Below, piece by piece: positions 60,215 through 64,000 of a stretch of DNA of 64,000 nucleotides. The notes under the pieces were generated by a model. The model saw nothing but the letters and a program-made list of their open reading frames with translations, made no database searches and was not told the DNA's origin. The DNA comes from Brevundimonas sp. UBA4553 (GTDB lineage: Bacteria; Pseudomonadota; Alphaproteobacteria; Caulobacterales; Caulobacteraceae). The stretch spans positions 62,001 through 126,000 of the forward strand of contig NZ_DGLD01000019.1 in assembly GCF_002387245.1 (NCBI RefSeq), given 5' to 3'. A program made the position numbers and the translations under genes. The stretch's first letter is position 1; each line of letters starts with the position of its first letter.

Positions 60215-61210
60215 TCAGCGCGCGCTCATAATTTTCGCGGGGGCGTCACGAATGACGATCTGACCGGAAGCCGTGCGGTCGGCGACGACCGGATAGAGCT
60301 CGGTCAGCGCGGACACGAAGCCCTCGACATCGCCCGTGTTGAAAGCGCCGCTGACAGCGATATCGGCGATGGCGGGCGCATCCAGGACGACCTTGGACGC
60401 GGTGTAGCGATTGACCTCGGCCACAGCGGCTTCGACGGTGTCGCCGGCGAAGATGAGGCGGCCGGATGTCCAGCTGGTCTCCGACGCCGCATCCACCGAC
60501 CGGACGGCTGGACGAGGCGAGGCGGTGACAATCTGCTGGCCCGGGGCGAGGGACCATCGCGGCGTGGCTTGCCCCCGGTCTACGACATCGACCTTGCCTT
60601 CGACGAGCGTCACCTGCGCGCCGCCGCCCGCGCGGCGGACGTCAAACCGGGTTCCCACGGCGGTGACGTCGGTCGCGCCGGCGCGAACAACGAAGGGGCG
60701 GGCAGGATCGCCCTCCACATCGAAGAAGGCCTGGCCGCTCGCCAGCTCTACAGCACGGCGACGGCCGGTGAGCCTGACGGTGATGCGAGACTCGGTGTCC
60801 AGGGTAACCTTTGACCCATCGGCCAGGACGACGATCCGCCGTTCGCCCAGCCCGGTTTCATAGGACAGAGGACGGGCAGACCACATTGTCACGCCGACAA
60901 CCACGGCGGCGACGGCCGCCACGGCGCCGATCGGTAAAAGGCCTTTGGCGAGGCGGCCCTGCAGTTTGCGCGAGGCGTCGGCGCGTGCGCGGGCCCCTGC
61001 AGTCAAGGCGGCGATATCGGCGTCGCCCTTGAGGCTCCCGGCCGCCTCCCACATCGTTTCTATCCGGGCATAGGCTTCAGCGTTCGCAGGAGTGCGGCGC
61101 CATTGACTGAAAGCAGTGATGTCCGAAGCCGCCACCCGCTTCTGGTTGAGGGTGGCGAACCACGACGCGGCCTCGCGTCGTCTTACGTCCAGGTCATTAT
61201 CGGCAGTCAT
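60215..61210 (-). CDS. FecR-type anti-sigma regulator
   Basis: A protein of 331 residues. The N-terminal cytoplasmic DUF4880 domain (REAASWFATLNQKRVAASDITAFSQWRRTPANAEAYARIE) holds the sigma factor; one membrane segment follows (PIGAVAAVAAVVVGVTMW, about residue 95). The periplasmic FecR domain has the landmarks VVLADGSKVTLDTESRITVRL, FFDVEGDPARPFVVRAG and VTAVGTRFDVRR. A C-terminal STN-like segment (VNRYTASKVVLDAPAIADIAVSG) would contact the receptor. The start at 61210 (MTADNDLDVRR) lies 10 bases after the sigma gene stop. Together with the receptor it forms a cell-surface signalling unit. Confidence 0.92.
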   Translation of the reverse strand: MTADNDLDVRRREAASWFATLNQKRVAASDITAFSQWRRTPANAEAYARIETMWEAAGSLKGDADIAALTAGARARADASRKLQGRLAKGLLPIGAVAAVAAVVVGVTMWSARPLSYETGLGERRIVVLADGSKVTLDTESRITVRLTGRRRAVELASGQAFFDVEGDPARPFVVRAGATDVTAVGTRFDVRRAGGGAQVTLVEGKVDVVDRGQATPRWSLAPGQQIVTASPRPAVRSVDAASETSWTSGRLIFAGDTVEAAVAEVNRYTASKVVLDAPAIADIAVSGAFNTGDVEGFVSALTELYPVVADRTASGQIVIRDAPAKIMSAR

Positions 61211-61220
61211 CGTTCGTGCC

Positions 61221-61712
61221 TTAGACGTCCAGTTGGGCCATGCAGTGCTCAACAGCCTTGGCCATCCGCCGTTCAACCGTAGCCAGGCTGATCCCGTGGG
61301 CCAGAGCAATCTCCGGATATGTCATACCGTCAAACCGGCTCAAGACGAAGACGTCCCGATACAGCGGCGGCATGGTCAGGAGAACCTGCTTGAGGTGAAG
61401 CCGGTCGACAGGCGCGTCGGCCGCTGTGACCCACATAGGAATCGCCCCCTGCATCGCCCGGTCCCGCAGCGCCATCCGGCGTCGCTCGTCGCGAACCAGG
61501 TTTAGCGCGACGCGAAGAAGCAGAGCCTTGGGGTGGCGGATATCTTCGAGGAGATAGGGAGCCAGGCGAAGATAGGTTTCCTGCACCACATCGGCGGCTT
61601 CATCGGCGCCCACACGTCCGCGCAGCCGTCTTCCCAACCACCCCGAATAGCGTCGGTAGAGCCCATTCAGGCTCGCCGCAGCGCCCGGATCCATCTCCTT
61701 CACATCGCTCAA
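61221..61712 (-). CDS. FecI-type ECF sigma factor
   Basis: A protein of about 163 residues. Sigma region 2 is LNGLYRRYSGWLGRRLRGRVG with ADEAADVVQETYLRL. Region 4 contains MPPLYRDVFVLSRFDGMTYPEIALAHGISLATVERRMAKAVEHC, a complete helix-turn-helix. It would direct RNA polymerase to the receptor/isopeptidase promoter when FecR is signalled. A TTG at 61712 is preferred because GGGAGGT lies 5 bases ahead. The ATG at 61694 has AAGGAG directly against it, which is too close. Confidence 0.92.
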   Translation of the reverse strand: MSDVKEMDPGAAASLNGLYRRYSGWLGRRLRGRVGADEAADVVQETYLRLAPYLLEDIRHPKALLLRVALNLVRDERRRMALRDRAMQGAIPMWVTAADAPVDRLHLKQVLLTMPPLYRDVFVLSRFDGMTYPEIALAHGISLATVERRMAKAVEHCMAQLDV

Positions 61713-62222
61713 GGCGACCTCCCGCCGGTTTTCAGGAGGCAGGAATCCGAGAGCGCGCCCGCCTCGACCGGGCGCACACAGGGGTGCGCCGCGGTCACCA
61801 GCGGACGGACGCCGCGCGTCGAGGCGCGGTCGTAAAGATTGAGCTTCGCACAGGGGATTCCCGGCCCCTGTCGACGCAAGCGCCGACGGCCGACAATGAA
61901 TCAAAGCGAGTCCCGGTGCAAGGCGGAGGGGTCGGGCGAGGAATCCTCTGCGAAGAGGCCCGCTACTTCAGGGTGAAACGCCGCCTCCGCCGCTGACGGA
62001 CCCCGGCTCAAGTTGCGCCCGTATCTGACGGCGCCCGACGCCGGACTGTGTAAGCGGTCGCCAAAGCAGGGGCAATCAGTCTCTGGCGCTGGCTTCGATC
62101 CTGAGGGGCGGCGGGTCCGACGTCGATTCTCCGCAACTTTCTTGCGGAGAATGCGCAACTCCCCTGTGTTGCTCGTGGCCGCTGGTCCGTTCAGCCTTCA
62201 CCGGTCAATCGCGAGTGAAATC
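61713..62222. other. Divergent intergenic region between sigma factor and LuxR-type gene
   Basis: About 510 bases with no convincing gene. A 26-codon frame at 61896-61976 was tested as a lasso precursor and does not fit. A perfect 10-bp inverted repeat lies at 62127-62151. Promoters for the sigma-factor operon and the LuxR-type gene should lie here. Confidence 0.6.
62127..62151. promoter_or_regulatory. Perfect inverted repeat TTCTCCGCAA-N5-TTGCGGAGAA
   Basis: A 10-bp perfect palindrome with the 5-base centre CTTTC, 72 bases before the LuxR-type start codon, followed by ATGCGCAACT. It could be a dimer-binding operator or an RNA hairpin. The lack of a T-tract argues against a terminator. Confidence 0.5.
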
Positions 62223-62462
62223 ATGGCTCCGAACCTCCAACCGAATGTCGGCTCTCGAGTATTCGCCTTGAGCCCGCGAGAGCTGGAGTGCCTTTTGTGG
62301 GTCAGTCGCGGCAAGAGTTCGGGAGATATCGGCGCCATCCTCGGATTGTCGCCGCGCACGGTCGACAGCTACCTTGAGAAGGTGTGCTCGAAGCTGCGCG
62401 TGCGCACCCGGATAGAGGCCGTCGCGGTCGGGGTGGGGGCTGGGGTTATCGAACCGGAGTGA
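62223..62462 (+). CDS. Small LuxR-type helix-turn-helix regulator
   Basis: A protein of 79 residues consisting almost only of a LuxR/GerE HTH: ALSPRELECLLWVSRGKSSGDIGAILGLSPRTVDSYLEKVCSKLRVRTRIEAVAVGV. The Arg-Glu, Gly-Lys-Ser and Thr-Val-x-Tyr positions of the family are all present. It has no receiver or autoinducer domain, so it is either a stand-alone regulator or responds through a partner. The ATG at 62223 gives MAPNLQPNVGSR. The nearby inverted repeat could be its own operator. Confidence 0.83.
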   Translation: MAPNLQPNVGSRVFALSPRELECLLWVSRGKSSGDIGAILGLSPRTVDSYLEKVCSKLRVRTRIEAVAVGVGAGVIEPE

Positions 62463-62544
62463 CATCGTTGGTCACACGCGATACGCGAGTTTTCCGATGA
62501 GAATCGGAGCATGATTGCGCGCCTGAACGGTGATCAGGTCGCTT

Positions 62545-62943
62545 ATGCCCGGAGACGTCGTCCAAGCTTTCGCCGGGGAGATCGCATCACGCGATGTGCG
62601 TCGCCTCGAATCCTATCTGTCGGAGCAGGTCGCGGCCCAGTTCGACATCGCGGGCGAACTCGTCGGACGTACAGCGCTTCTCGGCTTCTGGCGTCGGCTT
62701 TTCCAAAGCTATTCTCTGTTCGAACTTCACATCCTCAAGTCCGTCACCCAGGGCGAGTTGGTCATCGCCGAAAGCCTCTATCTGCTGGCCGCGAACCGTG
62801 GCCTCGTCATGAACGTCCGCGTCATCAACGTTTTCGAGGTTGAGAAGGGCGTGATCACTCGGTGGCGCGATCACGCCGATCTGGCCGAGGTGCCTCTGGC
62901 GGAGAAGGATCGTTGGCGTCGCCTCAGCGCCGCCCGTTGGTGA
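62545..62943 (+). CDS. SnoaL/NTF2-like protein
   Basis: A protein of about 132 residues with the NTF2-like layout: VVQAFAGEIASRDVRRLESYLSEQVAAQFDI, ELVGRTALLGFWRRLFQ and a final VFEVEKGVITRWRDHADLAEV, the classical pattern of SnoaL-like limonene-epoxide-hydrolase-type domains. No catalytic set is certain. The ATG at 62545 is a plausible start; a GTG at 62530 would add five residues. It is 82 bases downstream of the LuxR-type gene. Confidence 0.72.
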   Translation: MPGDVVQAFAGEIASRDVRRLESYLSEQVAAQFDIAGELVGRTALLGFWRRLFQSYSLFELHILKSVTQGELVIAESLYLLAANRGLVMNVRVINVFEVEKGVITRWRDHADLAEVPLAEKDRWRRLSAARW

Positions 62944-63264
62944 GGAGGGGAGGGGGCGGGCCGGGAACTTCTGTGTGAAGCTCGACGTCTTCACCCGTGA
63001 TCGCCGCCGACGCAGAACGTCCCCTGGCTCAAGATCAAAGGCTATCCGGTCGAGGCCCGCCGGGGACCATCTTAGCCGGAGTAGGAACCAAGCCAAACCC
63101 TTGAGTGCGGTGCGCGCGCCAGAGCTTGCGGGCGTGCGCCGACGCCGCTCGAACGCCGCCAGTGATCGGTCCACCCTCTGACCCGCGGAACGCAGGACGA
63201 GGCTTGACAGGCCGGGGCGTTCGCGCCCGTTAGGGGGGGGGGCAGTGCGAAGTCAGGATCCGGG
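62944..63264. other. Intergenic region before the transporter gene
   Basis: About 320 bases without a recognised gene. It contains TTGACA at 63204-63209, with no clear -10 element at normal spacing, and a run of ten G at 63233-63242. No operator or small RNA can be defined. Confidence 0.5.
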
Positions 63265-64000
63265 ATGAACACGTCTGAACTTCGCGACGGCCTCGAAGCC
63301 CGACAGGTCTGGATCTATTTCGCCGCCGTGATCGTCGCGACGGCCATTGGGTTCGTGATCCCGGGCACGGCGGTGCTGGAATCGGCGATCAATCCGGCGC
63401 TGGCCCTGATGCTGTTCGTCACCTTCCTGCAGGTGCCCGTCGCCGCCCTCGGCCGGGCGCTTCAGGAATTGCGGTTCATGGGCGCCTTGCTGGCCGTGAA
63501 CTTCATCGCCGTGCCTCTGCTTGTCCTGGGCCTGGTGCAGTTCCTGCCGGCCGATCCCCTGATCCGTCTCGGCGTGCTGATGGTGCTGCTCTGTCCCTGC
63601 ATCGACTATGTCGTGACCTTCGCTCATCTGGGTCGAGCGGATGCCCGGTTGCTCCTGGCCTCGACACCGGTGCTGCTGATTGCCCAGATGGCGCTCTTGC
63701 CCATCTATCTGCGTCTGTTCCTCGGCGCCGAGGCGGCGGCCTATGTGCAGCCAGGTCCGTTCATCCACGCCTTCGTCTGGCTGATCGCCATCCCGTTCGT
63801 TCTGGCGGCGCTGGTCCAGACCTGGGCGGCCCGCAGCAAAACGGGCGAGCGAGTCTCGTCTGGTCTCGGCCTGGCGCCGGTGCCGGCCACGGCCTTGGTG
63901 CTCTTCATCGTCGTCGCCGCGGTCATGCCGCAACTCGGACAGACCCTCGACCGGACCCTGAGTGTCGTGCCGGTCTATGTCGCCTTCTCCGTGCTGGCGC
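63265..64000 (+). CDS. BASS / arsenic-resistance-type transporter, partial at window end
   Basis: The first 245 residues of an integral membrane protein starting MNTSELRDGLEARQVWIYFAA; no stop is reached. About seven hydrophobic segments are seen. The block LMVLLCPCIDYVVTFAHLGRADARLLLAS, with the CPC pair in the fourth or fifth membrane segment, matches the bile acid:sodium symporter superfamily, in which ACR3 arsenite exporters have a comparable cysteine. An arsenite, bicarbonate or organic anion substrate is possible, and the call is limited to superfamily. The ATG at 63265 follows AGGATCCGGG. Confidence 0.75.
   Translation, partial: MNTSELRDGLEARQVWIYFAAVIVATAIGFVIPGTAVLESAINPALALMLFVTFLQVPVAALGRALQELRFMGALLAVNFIAVPLLVLGLVQFLPADPLIRLGVLMVLLCPCIDYVVTFAHLGRADARLLLASTPVLLIAQMALLPIYLRLFLGAEAAAYVQPGPFIHAFVWLIAIPFVLAALVQTWAARSKTGERVSSGLGLAPVPATALVLFIVVAAVMPQLGQTLDRTLSVVPVYVAFSVLA

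Noticed and set aside
61896..61976. 26-codon frame as a possible lasso precursor peptide next to the sigma factor gene
   Set aside because: No Thr two residues before a Gly-starting core and no Asp/Glu at core positions 7-9, so it cannot form the ring; precursors are normally beside the B and C genes.
62970..63110. Second copy of the guaA 3' end marking the right island border
   Set aside because: Only scattered short matches to the guaA end were found; none is longer than expected by chance.
1..64000. CRISPR array or intact insertion sequence
   Set aside because: No regularly spaced repeat series and no transposase gene were seen; the only mobility gene is the integrase at 48161.

Overview
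The window is GC-rich, gene-dense DNA from an alphaproteobacterium, very probably a member of the Caulobacterales (Brevundimonas or a close relative). The evidence is the divK-pleD pair next to rpmG and rnr, the PleD-type REC-REC-GGEEF protein whose I-site and GGEEF residues fall at the numbers known from Caulobacter, the clpS-clpA pair, the TorF-like porin, DUF3126 and DUF2061 proteins, and an isopeptidase-type lasso peptide locus, a cluster class typical of this order. The genus is inferred and not proven by the sequence alone.

Layout. 1-12.2 kb: tRNA-Thr, small membrane and stress proteins, a D,D-carboxypeptidase with a SPOR domain, a phasin, clpS-clpA, a secreted-protein gene split by an in-frame TAA, csbD, an acetyltransferase-ridA pair and dinB. 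12.3-18.1 kb: divK-pleD (cell-cycle phosphorelay and c-di-GMP), rpmG, rnr and a NUDIX gene. 18.2-30.8 kb: reverse transsulfuration pair (cystathionine beta-synthase and gamma-lyase), two tandem cold-shock genes with duplicated leaders, a porin, nitronate monooxygenase, queF, a lower-GC accessory gene, DUF817, nitroreductase, NUDIX, cysE and prmA. 31-42 kb: peptidases, aldo/keto reductase, ligA with a DnaQ-like exonuclease, two lipoproteins, cyclophilin, rlmE and a double-DUF2061 protein. 42.2-47.9 kb: guaB, MAPEG, an RsmB-like methyltransferase, an MTA/SAH-nucleosidase-like gene and guaA.

Accessory region, 47.9-61.7 kb. A P4-type integrase lies directly downstream of guaA, a known island insertion site. 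It is followed by a short remnant island: an unknown protein, an AlpA-like regulator, a 667-aa ParB-like protein and an MNT-HEPN gene that loses its 3' end. The MNT-HEPN gene is fused, within about 15 bases near 53,960, to the 3' half of a lasso-peptide cyclase gene. The precursor, the leader peptidase and the ATP-binding half of the cyclase are not visible. What survives intact is the other arm of an astexin-type lasso cluster: isopeptidase, TonB-dependent receptor with STN domain, FecR and a FecI-type sigma factor. The locus therefore looks able to sense, import and linearise a lasso peptide that the strain can no longer make from here. This is the most interesting feature of the window.

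61.7-64 kb: a LuxR-type HTH protein preceded by a perfect hairpin, a SnoaL-like protein, and the start of a BASS/arsenic-resistance-type transporter that runs off the window.
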